DNA of 64,000 bases from an uncultured Aeromonadales bacterium (GTDB taxonomy: Bacteria; Pseudomonadota; Gammaproteobacteria; Enterobacterales; Succinivibrionaceae): NCBI GenBank assembly GCA_902761645.1, contig CACWLF010000001.1, positions 56,975 to 120,974 of the forward strand. Direction: 5' to 3'. Position 1 is the stretch's first letter. Each line of letters starts with the position of its first letter. Positions 56,738 through 64,000 of this stretch are shown here, one piece after another. The position numbers and the translations under genes are program-made. A model generated the notes under the pieces. It was not told the origin of the DNA. It did not search any database and was given only the letters and a program-made list of their open reading frames with translations.

Positions 56738-58321
56738 ATGGCTTTATCTCAAGGGTTGGTTCAAAAATTATCAACTAATTTAGCAATGACTCCACAATTG
56801 CAACAGGCTATTAGATTGTTGCAATTGTCAACTGTTGAGCTAGAACAAGAGATTCAAAAGGCCGTGGAGGAAAATCCTTTATTGGAGTTTGATGATGATA
56901 ATCAGGAATTGGCTCAGAATAATTTGGAAAAAAATGTTCAAAGTGGTGACGATTACAGTTTCACCGGAGATAATTCAACTGATAGTTCCGATTTGCAGGT
57001 CAATGATAGCCTGACTGCTTTAGAGTCAAGCAATTTACCACAGGAAAATGATGCTCCTTTGGATACATCATGGGAAAATACAAACTGGGAGGAAGGTCTT
57101 TCTTCTTCACATCGAGTATCGTCTTCTTTAATGGATGATAGTGAATTCGATTATCAGGGGGAAACTGTTGAATCTTTGAAGGATCATTTGCTTTGGCAAT
57201 TGAATTTATCTCCATTTACTAAAACTGATATAGCAATAGCCAAGGCTGTGATAGATGCCATAGATGATAATGGTTATTTAACAGAGGATACCAATTCATT
57301 AATTATTGCTGCAAAAAATTTGTTAATTGAACAAAAAATTGAAGAAGAAAATCTTGATTATGACGAACTTGAGCTTGATGACGAATTGAACAGAATAGAT
57401 ATAGATGAATTGGATATCAAAGTTGTAATTACTAGAATTCAGCATTTTGAACCGGTAGGTGTTGCTGCAAGAAATATGCAGGAGTCCCTGAAGATACAAT
57501 TGGAACAGTTACATAAAGATGATCCATATTATGAAAAAGCGTTGGATGTTATAACTAATTATATTGATCTTTTGGGGGTTAAGGATTATCGTACATTGCA
57601 GCGTAAAGCTGGCGTGAATGAAGAAGATTTACGCAGTATACTTAAGTTAATCAAGAGTTTGGATCCAAGTCCTGGGGCTCAATATTTCAATGATAATTCC
57701 CAATATGTCAAACCGGATGTTATAGTTAGAAAGGTTAAAGGCAAGTGGCTTGTTGATTTAAATCCGGAATGTTCGTTTAAATTACGAGTAAATCAAACTT
57801 ATGCTGATATGGGAAGTAGTTGCTCATCAAATGATGTTCAGTATATCCGCTCTCATGTAAATGAAGCAAAATGGCTAATTAAAAGTTTAGAAACCAGAAA
57901 TGAAACTTTACTGAAAGTTGCTCAGTGTATTGTAAATTATCAGGAAGATTTTTTAGAGTATGGACCTGAAAAAATGAAACCTCTAATTTTGAGTGTTGTA
58001 GCCCAGGAGGTTGGAGCACATGAGTCAACAATTTCTAGGGTAACGACTCAAAAATACATGCATACACCAAGGGGTATTTATGAGTTAAAGTATTTCTTTT
58101 CAAGTCATGTTGGAACAGATATGGGGGGTGAGTGTTCTGCCACAGCAGTACAAGCGAAAATCAAAAAATTAATTTCTCAAGAGAATCCTAGAAAACCATT
58201 ATCGGATAGTGCTATAGCAGAAATATTAACTCGCGATGGCATTATTGTCGCCAGAAGAACCGTAGCAAAATACCGCGAATTCATGAATATTCCTACATCC
58301 AGCCAAAGAAAACAATTTTGA
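56738..58321 (+). CDS. rpoN: RNA polymerase sigma-54 factor
   Basis: Alternative sigma factor that needs enhancer-binding ATPases. The Gln/Leu-rich region I (residues 1-50, LAMTPQLQQAIRLLQLSTVE) is followed by a variable acidic region II of about 100 residues, the core-binding domain, the helix-turn-helix and the RpoN box ARRTVAKYRE at 505-514. The length is 527 residues. Adjacency to lptB, hpf, ptsN and rapZ is the classic order. Confidence 0.96.
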   Translation: MALSQGLVQKLSTNLAMTPQLQQAIRLLQLSTVELEQEIQKAVEENPLLEFDDDNQELAQNNLEKNVQSGDDYSFTGDNSTDSSDLQVNDSLTALESSNLPQENDAPLDTSWENTNWEEGLSSSHRVSSSLMDDSEFDYQGETVESLKDHLLWQLNLSPFTKTDIAIAKAVIDAIDDNGYLTEDTNSLIIAAKNLLIEQKIEEENLDYDELELDDELNRIDIDELDIKVVITRIQHFEPVGVAARNMQESLKIQLEQLHKDDPYYEKALDVITNYIDLLGVKDYRTLQRKAGVNEEDLRSILKLIKSLDPSPGAQYFNDNSQYVKPDVIVRKVKGKWLVDLNPECSFKLRVNQTYADMGSSCSSNDVQYIRSHVNEAKWLIKSLETRNETLLKVAQCIVNYQEDFLEYGPEKMKPLILSVVAQEVGAHESTISRVTTQKYMHTPRGIYELKYFFSSHVGTDMGGECSATAVQAKIKKLISQENPRKPLSDSAIAEILTRDGIIVARRTVAKYREFMNIPTSSQRKQF

Positions 58322-58411
58322 GATCTGTGTAGGATAAATATCTCAATATGATCAATTAATGTGAACATAGATCTAACTATTTTTATTTAGTTGCGCTATT
58401 ATAACATTAGG

Positions 58412-58431
58412 TAGCACAGTTTGTTGTGCTA
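58412..58431 (+). other. Hairpin in the hpf upstream region
   Basis: A perfect 7-bp stem (TAGCACA/TGTGCTA) with a 6-nt GTTTGT loop lies in the 158-bp rpoN-hpf gap, about 50 bp before hpf. No T run follows, so it is not a standard terminator. It could be an operator palindrome or a leader structure. Confidence 0.5.
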
Positions 58432-58479
58432 GCCTGGGTGGTTTGATAACAATAATTATAAAAAATAAGGATAATGCGT

Positions 58480-58767
58480 ATGCAAATTACAGTTAAAGGT
58501 CATAATGTAGAAGTAACTCAAGCTTTAAATGATTATGTAAATGAAAAGTTTACAAAAAAAATTGATAGACAATCCGATGGAATTAAGGCTATTCAAGTTA
58601 CGCTATCTGTGGAGAAGACAGAGCAGAAAGCAGAAGCTGTTATCGATGTGGTAGGTGATACATTCCATACTGAAGCGGTTGAACAAGACTTATATGCAGC
58701 AATTGATGTATTGTTGGATAAAGTTATGCGTATAATCGTTAAACACAAAGAAAAATTGCAAAAATAG
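58480..58767 (+). CDS. hpf: Ribosome hibernation promoting factor (short form)
   Basis: Binds the 30S subunit and stabilises inactive 100S ribosome dimers in stationary phase. MQITVKGHNVEVTQALNDYV and the YAAIDVLLDKVMRIIVKHKE end match the family. At 95 residues it is the short gammaproteobacterial form. Two in-frame ATGs exist. The one at 58474 is only 2-3 nt from AAGGA, while the one at 58480 has ideal spacing and matches the E. coli N-terminus. Confidence 0.93.
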   Translation: MQITVKGHNVEVTQALNDYVNEKFTKKIDRQSDGIKAIQVTLSVEKTEQKAEAVIDVVGDTFHTEAVEQDLYAAIDVLLDKVMRIIVKHKEKLQK

Positions 58768-58776
58768 TATTGCATT

Positions 58777-59223
58777 ATGCTTATCGAAAAAATATTAACT
58801 CTTCAATGTGTAAGAGCCAATTTTGATTGTTTAAGCCGAAAAAAAGTCTTGGAACTAATTAGTAAAATAGCTGCTAGTAGGTTAGATGATGATCCACAGC
58901 AGCTTTTTGATCGTTTGTATGCAAGAGAAAGACTGGGTAGCACAGGAATTGGTAATCAAGTAGCTATTCCTCATTGTGCTTCAAAAAAAGCAAATGAAAT
59001 GATTGCTGTTTTGGTAACTCTTTCCAATCCTGTAGATTTCAGTGCTTTAGATAATATACCTGTTGATGTTTTTTTTGCTTTATTCTATCCTCTTGGATCG
59101 GAGGTCTACTATGATTGTTTAGAAGAAATCAGTAAGATCCTGGATGATAAAGAGTTGGTCAAGTTATTGAAATCAGCAACAAGCGATGCTGATTTATATG
59201 ATAAAATTGTTCGTCGTGCGTAA
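58777..59223 (+). CDS. ptsN: Nitrogen PTS EIIA component (PtsN)
   Basis: Phosphorylatable regulator of the PTS-Ntr chain, linked to potassium transport and nitrogen/carbon signalling in relatives. The EIIA-2 fold shows GSTGIGNQVAIPH, with the phosphorylation site H66. The length is 148 residues (E. coli 163). The gene lies 9 bp after hpf. The partner NPr gene, usually downstream of rapZ, is not present here. Confidence 0.93.
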   Translation: MLIEKILTLQCVRANFDCLSRKKVLELISKIAASRLDDDPQQLFDRLYARERLGSTGIGNQVAIPHCASKKANEMIAVLVTLSNPVDFSALDNIPVDVFFALFYPLGSEVYYDCLEEISKILDDKELVKLLKSATSDADLYDKIVRRA

Positions 59224-59262
59224 TATTGTATAAATTTTCTCAATTGAGTAATGAGATTTGAA

Positions 59263-60141
59263 ATGGAATTGGTAATTGTTAGCGGAAGATCTGGTGCAGG
59301 CAAAACCGTTGCTTTGAGATGTATAGAAGATTTAGGTTACTATTGCGTTGATAATTTGCCTGTTGTCTTATTACCTAACTTGGTAGAGGTATCTAAGGGT
59401 AAATATGAAAGAATAGCTGTTAGCATTGATGTTCGCAATTTACCAACTGATCCGAATTCAATTCATGAAATACTTCAGACCATACAGCAGCTCGATGAAC
59501 TTAAAGTTGTAAGTTTATTTATTGATGCAGATGACGCAATTCTGATAAAAAGATATTCTGAGACACGAAGAATACATCCTTTAACTAAGTTGGGAAATTT
59601 TTCTTTAGAACAAGCTATCAAGCATGAGTCGAGTTTGTTGGCTCCACTGTCGTCATATACGGATTTGCGTATTGATACGGGTAATTTGAATATATACAAC
59701 CTAAGCGAAATTATTACTACAAGGTTGTTGGGACGAAAATCCAAGGAACTGGTTATTGTTATTGAATCCTTTGGTTTTAAAAACGGAAATCCAAAGGATG
59801 CTGATTTCGTGTTCGATGCTAGATTCCTTCCTAATCCACACTGGGTTCCAAAGTTAAGGGCTCTTACAGGTTTGGATGATGGTGTTATTGAATTTTTAAA
59901 AACAAAAGAATCTGTCCTTGAATACATTAATCAGATTGATGTATTTATCAATAATTGGTTACCACAGATAGAAAGAAATAATCGCAGTTATTTAACAATT
60001 GCTATAGGTTGTACAGGTGGACAGCATAGATCTGTATTTATCGCCGAACAACTAGTGGAAAGATTAAAGAATCGAAATAAAACTGTTCAAGTTAGACATT
60101 TGGCGTTAGAAAGTCTTTTAAAGATTAATAAAAACAAGTAG
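59263..60141 (+). CDS. rapZ: RNase adapter protein RapZ
   Basis: Nucleotide-binding adapter that in enterics presents the sRNA GlmZ to RNase E to control GlmS. Walker A is GRSGAGKT at residues 8-15, then YYCVDNLPVVLLPNL, VSIDVRNLPT, SYLTIAIGCTGGQHRSVFIAEQL and FVFDARFLPNPHW-type DFVFDARFLPNPHW. The start at 59263 mirrors E. coli; a start four codons earlier (59251) is possible. The length is 292 residues. The C-terminal tail is basic, as needed for RNA binding, but differs from the E. coli tail. glmZ was not found here. Confidence 0.94.
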   Translation: MELVIVSGRSGAGKTVALRCIEDLGYYCVDNLPVVLLPNLVEVSKGKYERIAVSIDVRNLPTDPNSIHEILQTIQQLDELKVVSLFIDADDAILIKRYSETRRIHPLTKLGNFSLEQAIKHESSLLAPLSSYTDLRIDTGNLNIYNLSEIITTRLLGRKSKELVIVIESFGFKNGNPKDADFVFDARFLPNPHWVPKLRALTGLDDGVIEFLKTKESVLEYINQIDVFINNWLPQIERNNRSYLTIAIGCTGGQHRSVFIAEQLVERLKNRNKTVQVRHLALESLLKINKNK

Positions 60142-60461
60142 TAATTTATATAAATTTTCTTTTTAATTCATGTATTATTAATTTAATAATACATTGTGAT
60201 CTATATCGTATTTAAATTATAAAATGATATATAATTTAATCAAATAGATTGTTATCTAATCATATATAGCGTAAATATATTCATTTTTTATTTTATTTGT
60301 ACAAGGTCAGAGATCTTATGTTGCATAAATGAAATTTTTAAACAATCTTTTTAAAGGTTATTCAGATGAGCATGTTTCTCTGGTGACTAAGAAGTATTAC
60401 TTTGAGCACATTAGGTAATAAGTTATATAGTTTATCAAGGAATAAATGTTCGTATAGTCTT

Positions 60462-60497
60462 AAAGTCAATCCGGTAAAATGGGTTGACTTTGTTTTT
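60462..60497 (+). terminator. Rho-independent terminator upstream of the str operon
   Basis: An 11-bp stem with one wobble pair (60462-60472 with 60481-60491) has an 8-nt loop and is followed by GTTTTT. It lies 320 bp after rapZ, beyond the small ORF at 60329. It would end either a long rapZ 3' UTR or a separate short transcript. Confidence 0.75.
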
Positions 60498-60519
60498 GTC
60501 GTTATATGAGAGGATTAAT

Positions 60520-60624
60520 ATGACTATCCAGAGAACATTTGGCGGTGTTGAAAAAAGAAATAGATTTTTTAATTTCCTATTCCAAAATGTAAAAAAGATA
60601 AAATTAAATAATAACTTGACTTAA
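60520..60624 (+). CDS. Possible 34-residue small protein or leader peptide
   Basis: An ATG preceded 5 nt upstream by GAGAGGA opens a 34-codon frame (MTIQRTFGGVEKRNRFFNFL, then a basic Asn/Lys-rich end). It stops inside the spacer of the rpsL promoter. It is basic and aromatic-rich with no known motif. It starts 22 nt after the terminator hairpin, so it would be translated only from read-through transcripts or from an unseen promoter. I do not recognise it. Confidence 0.4.
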   Translation: MTIQRTFGGVEKRNRFFNFLFQNVKKIKLNNNLT

Positions 60625-60644
60625 GTCATATTTCATTATATGAT
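60616..60644 (+). promoter_or_regulatory. Promoter of the str operon
   Basis: TTGACT (60616-60621), 17-bp spacer, TATGAT (60639-60644): five of six matches at each element, 64 bp before rpsL. The -35 lies within a perfect 12-bp palindrome TGACTTAAGTCA (60617-60628), a possible operator. Confidence 0.75.
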
Positions 60645-60708
60645 TCAGTGCCTTTATTTGTAAGAAGGTAAATTTTTTTTTTAACAGTGTATTTTAGGAG
60701 CTTTTTTA

Positions 60709-61083
60709 ATGGCAACTATAAACCAACTAGTACGTAAGCCTCGTGTTAGAAAGGTAACCAAGTCTGCAGTTCCTGCATTGGCTGGCTGCCCTCAGAAACG
60801 TGGTGTTTGTACTCGTGTGTATACTACAACTCCAAAGAAACCGAATTCAGCAATGAGAAAGGTTTGCCGTGTTCGTTTAACAAATGGTTTTGAAGTAACA
60901 TCTTATATTGGTGGTGAAGGTCATAACCTTCAGGAACACTCTGTTGTGTTAATTCGTGGTGGTCGTGTTAAGGACTTGCCAGGTGTTAGATATCATACCA
61001 TCCGCGGTTCATTGGACTGCGCCGGTGTTAAAGATCGTAAACAGGGTCGTTCAAAGTATGGTGTTAAGAAGCCTAAGGCTTAA
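60709..61083 (+). CDS. rpsL: 30S ribosomal protein S12
   Basis: Decoding-centre protein of the small subunit. The 124-residue sequence is almost identical to E. coli S12 ([20 protein letters not shown]). Lysines 43 and 88 (counting Met), where streptomycin-resistance changes occur, are wild type. A strong AGGAGC ribosome binding site precedes the ATG. It is the first gene of the str operon, and an 84-bp gap follows before rpsG. Confidence 0.98.
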   Translation: MATINQLVRKPRVRKVTKSAVPALAGCPQKRGVCTRVYTTTPKKPNSAMRKVCRVRLTNGFEVTSYIGGEGHNLQEHSVVLIRGGRVKDLPGVRYHTIRGSLDCAGVKDRKQGRSKYGVKKPKA

Positions 61084-61167
61084 TGGTTCCCCATTAAGTA
61101 AGGCCAAACATCGTATCTTTTTATTAATTTAGTTTTGGGTAAAACCTGAAGTTTAAGAGGAATAGAA

Positions 61168-61656
61168 ATGCCTAGACGTCGTGAAGTCGGTCAACGCAAA
61201 ATATTGCCTGATCCAAAGTTTGGTTCAGAATTATTAGCAAAATTTATTAATGTGGTAATGGTAGACGGTAAAAAGTCCGTTTCTGAAAGCATTGTTTACG
61301 GTGCTTTAGATATCATTGCTGATAAGAAAGATAAAAGTCGTGATGATTATCCTCAAGTTTTATCAATTTTTGTTGAAGCTTTAGATCATATTCGTCCTAC
61401 TGTCGAAGTTAAGTCTCGCCGTGTTGGTGGTTCAACTTACCAAGTTCCTGTAGAAGTTCGTCCTGCTCGTAGGGATACTTTAGCAATGAGATGGTTAGTA
61501 GAAGCAGCTCGTAAACGTGGAGAAAAGTCAATGGCTCAACGTTTGGCAGGTGAGTTATTGGATGCTTCAGACAATAAAGGTAGCGCAGTTAGAAAGCGTG
61601 AAGAAGTTCATCGTATGGCTGAAGCTAATAAAGCTTTTGCTCACTATCGTTGGTAG
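61168..61656 (+). CDS. rpsG: 30S ribosomal protein S7
   Basis: Primary 16S rRNA-binding protein of the 30S head. [20 protein letters not shown] and [17 protein letters not shown] are canonical. At 162 residues it carries a few extra residues around [11 protein letters not shown] compared with the E. coli core, and ends KAFAHYRW. In E. coli S7 represses the operon by binding the rpsL-rpsG spacer; whether the 84-bp spacer here folds the same way was not established. Confidence 0.98.
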   Translation: MPRRREVGQRKILPDPKFGSELLAKFINVVMVDGKKSVSESIVYGALDIIADKKDKSRDDYPQVLSIFVEALDHIRPTVEVKSRRVGGSTYQVPVEVRPARRDTLAMRWLVEAARKRGEKSMAQRLAGELLDASDNKGSAVRKREEVHRMAEANKAFAHYRW

Positions 61657-61724
61657 AATAATAACTACATTGCATGGTTGTAGTTTACAATCATGCTTTG
61701 TTATATGAATAAGAGGAAATCATA

Positions 61725-63827
61725 GTGGCTCGTGAAACCCCTATAGAATTGTACCGTAACATCGGTATTTCTGCTCACATCGATGCAGGAAAAACAACTA
61801 CTACTGAACGTATCCTATTTTATACAGGTGTAAATCATAAACTTGGTGAAGTTCATGATGGTGCTGCTACCATGGACTGGATGGTTCAGGAACAAGAGCG
61901 TGGTATTACCATTACCTCAGCAGCTACAACTTGCTTCTGGAGTGGTATGGCTCATCAATTTAAGAAACACCGTATCAACATCATTGATACCCCAGGTCAC
62001 GTTGACTTTACTATTGAAGTAGAACGTTCCATGCGTGTGCTGGATGGTGCTGTTATGGTTTACTGTGCAGTTGGTGGTGTTCAACCTCAATCTGAAACAG
62101 TATGGCGTCAAGCTAATAAATATCATGTACCTCGTATTGCGTTTATCAATAAGATGGACCGTACAGGAGCAAACTTCTTCCGTGCAGTTGAGCAGATTAA
62201 GACAAAATTGCACGCTAATCCTGTACCGTTACAGATTCCAGTAGGTGCTGAAGATTCTTTCAAAGGCGTAGTTGACCTTATCAAGATGAAAGCTATCAAG
62301 TGGGATGACGATAATCAAGGTACTACTTTTGAATATGTTGATGTTCCAGCTGAATTACAAGAACAAGCTGAAAAGTATCGTCAGGAATTAGTTGAAGCTG
62401 CAGCAGAAGCTGATGAAGCTTTGATGGATAAGTTCTTCGGCGGTGAAGAATTGACAGAAGAAGAGATTAAGCAAGGTCTTCGTAAGAGAGTATTGAATAA
62501 CGAAATCGTACCTGTTACTTGTGGTACCGCTTTCAAATGTAAAGGCGTTCAGGCTATGCTTGATGCTGTAATTGAGTATTTGCCTTCTCCTGTTGATGTT
62601 CCTGCTATTAAAGGTGAAAAGCTGGATGGCACAGAGGATTGCAGACATTCATCTGATTCAGAACCTTTCTCAGCATTAGCATTCAAGATTGCAACAGACC
62701 CATTTGTTGGTAATTTAACATTCTTCCGTTGCTACTCAGGTAAGGTATCTCAAGGTGACTTCGTGTTTAACTCTGTTAAACAAAAGAGAGAACGTTTCGG
62801 ACGTATCGTACAGATGCACGCCAATAAGCGTAATGAAGTTACTGAAGTGTTGGCAGGTGATATCGCGGCTGCAATTGGTTTGAAACAGGTTACAACTGGT
62901 GATACATTATGTGATGAAAATAATCCAATTATTCTAGAAAGAATGGATTTCCCAGAGCCAGTTATTTCCGTTGCTGTTGAACCTAAGACAAAAGCTGACC
63001 AGGAAAAAATGTCTCTGGCATTACAGAGATTGGCTCAGGAAGATCCTTCATTCAGAGTTCACACTGATGAAGAATCAGGTCAGACAATTATCGCTGGTAT
63101 GGGTGAATTACACTTGGATATCATCGTTGACCGTATGAAACGTGAATTCAGTGTTGATGCTAACGTTGGTAAACCACAAGTTGCTTATCGTGAAGCTATT
63201 CGTTCTACTGTTGAGGCAGAAGGTAAGTATGTTCACCAGTCTGGTGGTCATGGTCAGTATGGTCATTGCTGGTTACGTATGGAACCTCTTGAACCAGGTA
63301 AGGGATATGAATTTGTTAGCGAAATTGTTGGTGGTGTTATTCCTAAGGAATACATTCCTGCAATTGATAAAGGTTGTCAAGAGCAAATTAATACCGGTGT
63401 ATTGGCAGGTTATCCTGTTGTTGATATCAAAATTACTGTATTTGATGGCTCTTTCCACGAAGTGGATTCATCAGAAGCAGCATTTAAGACAGCAGCTTGT
63501 CAAGCATTTAAGTCTGGTTTTATGAAAGCGTCTCCAGTTTTACTTGAACCTATTATGAAGGTTGAAGTTGAAACTCCAGAAGATTACATGGGTGACGTAA
63601 TCGGTGATTTGAACAGACGTCGTGGTATTGTTGAAGGTATGGAAGAAGGTTCTACTGGTGGTAAGATCGTTCATGCTTTAGTACCATTGGCTGAAATGTT
63701 TGGTTACGCAACTGATTTGCGTTCACAAACACAAGGTCGTGCGTCATATGCTATGGAATTCGGTAAGTATGCTGAAACTCCAAAACAAATTGCTGACGCT
63801 GTAATTGAAGCTCGTCAAGCTAAGTAA
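61725..63827 (+). CDS. fusA: Elongation factor G
   Basis: Translational GTPase driving tRNA-mRNA translocation and ribosome recycling. The G domain shows [34 protein letters not shown] and NKMDR. It is followed by domains II-V with [18 protein letters not shown] and [11 protein letters not shown]. The length is 700 residues. The start codon is GTG at 61725, supported by AAGAGG 9-14 nt upstream. Confidence 0.98.
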   Translation: MARETPIELYRNIGISAHIDAGKTTTTERILFYTGVNHKLGEVHDGAATMDWMVQEQERGITITSAATTCFWSGMAHQFKKHRINIIDTPGHVDFTIEVERSMRVLDGAVMVYCAVGGVQPQSETVWRQANKYHVPRIAFINKMDRTGANFFRAVEQIKTKLHANPVPLQIPVGAEDSFKGVVDLIKMKAIKWDDDNQGTTFEYVDVPAELQEQAEKYRQELVEAAAEADEALMDKFFGGEELTEEEIKQGLRKRVLNNEIVPVTCGTAFKCKGVQAMLDAVIEYLPSPVDVPAIKGEKLDGTEDCRHSSDSEPFSALAFKIATDPFVGNLTFFRCYSGKVSQGDFVFNSVKQKRERFGRIVQMHANKRNEVTEVLAGDIAAAIGLKQVTTGDTLCDENNPIILERMDFPEPVISVAVEPKTKADQEKMSLALQRLAQEDPSFRVHTDEESGQTIIAGMGELHLDIIVDRMKREFSVDANVGKPQVAYREAIRSTVEAEGKYVHQSGGHGQYGHCWLRMEPLEPGKGYEFVSEIVGGVIPKEYIPAIDKGCQEQINTGVLAGYPVVDIKITVFDGSFHEVDSSEAAFKTAACQAFKSGFMKASPVLLEPIMKVEVETPEDYMGDVIGDLNRRRGIVEGMEEGSTGGKIVHALVPLAEMFGYATDLRSQTQGRASYAMEFGKYAETPKQIADAVIEARQAK

Positions 63828-63840
63828 TATATTTTTGTTA

Positions 63841-63866
63841 GCTACTTAGTCATATGACTAAGTGGC
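63841..63866 (+). other. Hairpin in the fusA-tuf spacer
   Basis: Two 12-nt arms with one G-T wobble (63841-63852 with 63855-63866) form a near-perfect hairpin around a TCATATGA centre, followed by GTTTTAAAAATTTTT. It could be a partial terminator or an RNA-processing site that adjusts tuf expression relative to fusA. Confidence 0.6.
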
Positions 63867-63873
63867 GTTTTAA

Positions 63874-64000
<127 letters not shown>

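Larger units (their letters stand above)
60142..60708 (+). other. 567-bp str-operon leader region
   Basis: Between rapZ and rpsL. In order: an AT-rich inverted repeat at 60171-60193 (10-bp arms, 3-nt loop); a possible 29-codon ORF at 60329-60418 (MKFLNNLFKGYSDEHVSLVT...) with no good ribosome binding site, whose ATG overlaps the stop of a 4-codon ORF from 60318; a strong terminator at 60462-60497; a 34-codon ORF with a good ribosome binding site at 60520; and a strong promoter at 60616. The coding status of the first small ORF is uncertain. Confidence 0.55.

Noticed and set aside
58410-58431. Possible sigma-54 promoter before hpf
   Set aside because: The GG and GC dinucleotides are not 10 nt apart; the -12 position reads TG.
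59475-59927. Open frame of 150 codons on the minus strand opposite rapZ
   Set aside because: Shadow of a full-length conserved gene; composition is low-information and no start signal is seen.
63142-63525. Open frame of 127 codons inside fusA, plus strand
   Set aside because: It lies wholly within the highly conserved EF-G coding sequence in another frame, with no ribosome binding site and a Leu/Val-rich translation typical of a shadow frame.

Overview
The window is AT-rich chromosomal DNA from a gammaproteobacterium. The evidence is gene content and order: def-fmt-rsmB-trkA-trkH, the yrdD/tsaC/aroE block, rsmD-ftsY-ftsE-ftsX, mlaFEDCB-murA, kdsD-kdsC-lptC-lptA-lptB-rpoN-hpf-ptsN-rapZ, and rpsL-rpsG-fusA-tuf. 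All follow the enteric/Vibrio/Pasteurella pattern, with local losses and insertions. A complete menaquinone pathway and low G+C suggest an anaerobic or facultative, probably host-associated lineage. Succinivibrionaceae are a reasonable guess, but the sequence alone does not prove it. No rRNA, tRNA, insertion sequence, phage or CRISPR was found.

Layout. 1-2067: oligopeptidase A. 2150-12202 (minus strand): menF-menD-menH-menB, an M48 membrane protease, menC-menE and rnb. menA is divergent at 12605, followed by a DUF406 protein and mltF. 15456-22104 (minus): an HDOD gene, then def-fmt-rsmB-trkA-trkH. 22700-31286 (plus): a LysM envelope protein, the yrdD zinc-ribbon protein, purE, tsaC, aroE, rsmJ, a 1059-residue Sel1-repeat protein and rsmD. 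31303-34161: ftsY-ftsE-ftsX. 34219-41771: a five-gene block that splits the usual ftsX-rpoH junction. 41923-46358: rpoH, uvrA and a DUF2750 protein. 46466-52739 (minus): mlaF-E-D-C-B, murA, murB, birA. 53108-60141 (plus): KDO synthesis, LPS transport, rpoN, hpf, ptsN, rapZ. 60709-64000: the str operon, cut off inside tuf.

The most unusual part is 34219-41771. It encodes an ECF-type sigma factor, a HlyD-like adaptor, an ABC exporter with an intact N-terminal C39 peptidase, a second ABC exporter with a long N-terminal domain, and an orphan type-1 periplasmic ligand-binding protein. The two ABC proteins and the adaptor resemble NHLM/NHLP-type peptide export systems, in which the peptidase trims a double-glycine leader during export. 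No precursor peptide, maturation enzyme or anti-sigma factor is visible nearby. The inferred picture is a self-regulated peptide secretion module whose cargo is encoded elsewhere.

Other departures from expected gene order: an M48 protease sits inside the men operon; dprA and smg are missing and purE is inserted; ibaG is missing between mlaB and murA; murB-birA is attached to murA; npr is missing after rapZ. A long str-operon leader carries a terminator, a small ORF with a strong ribosome binding site, and a promoter whose -35 box lies in a perfect 12-bp palindrome.
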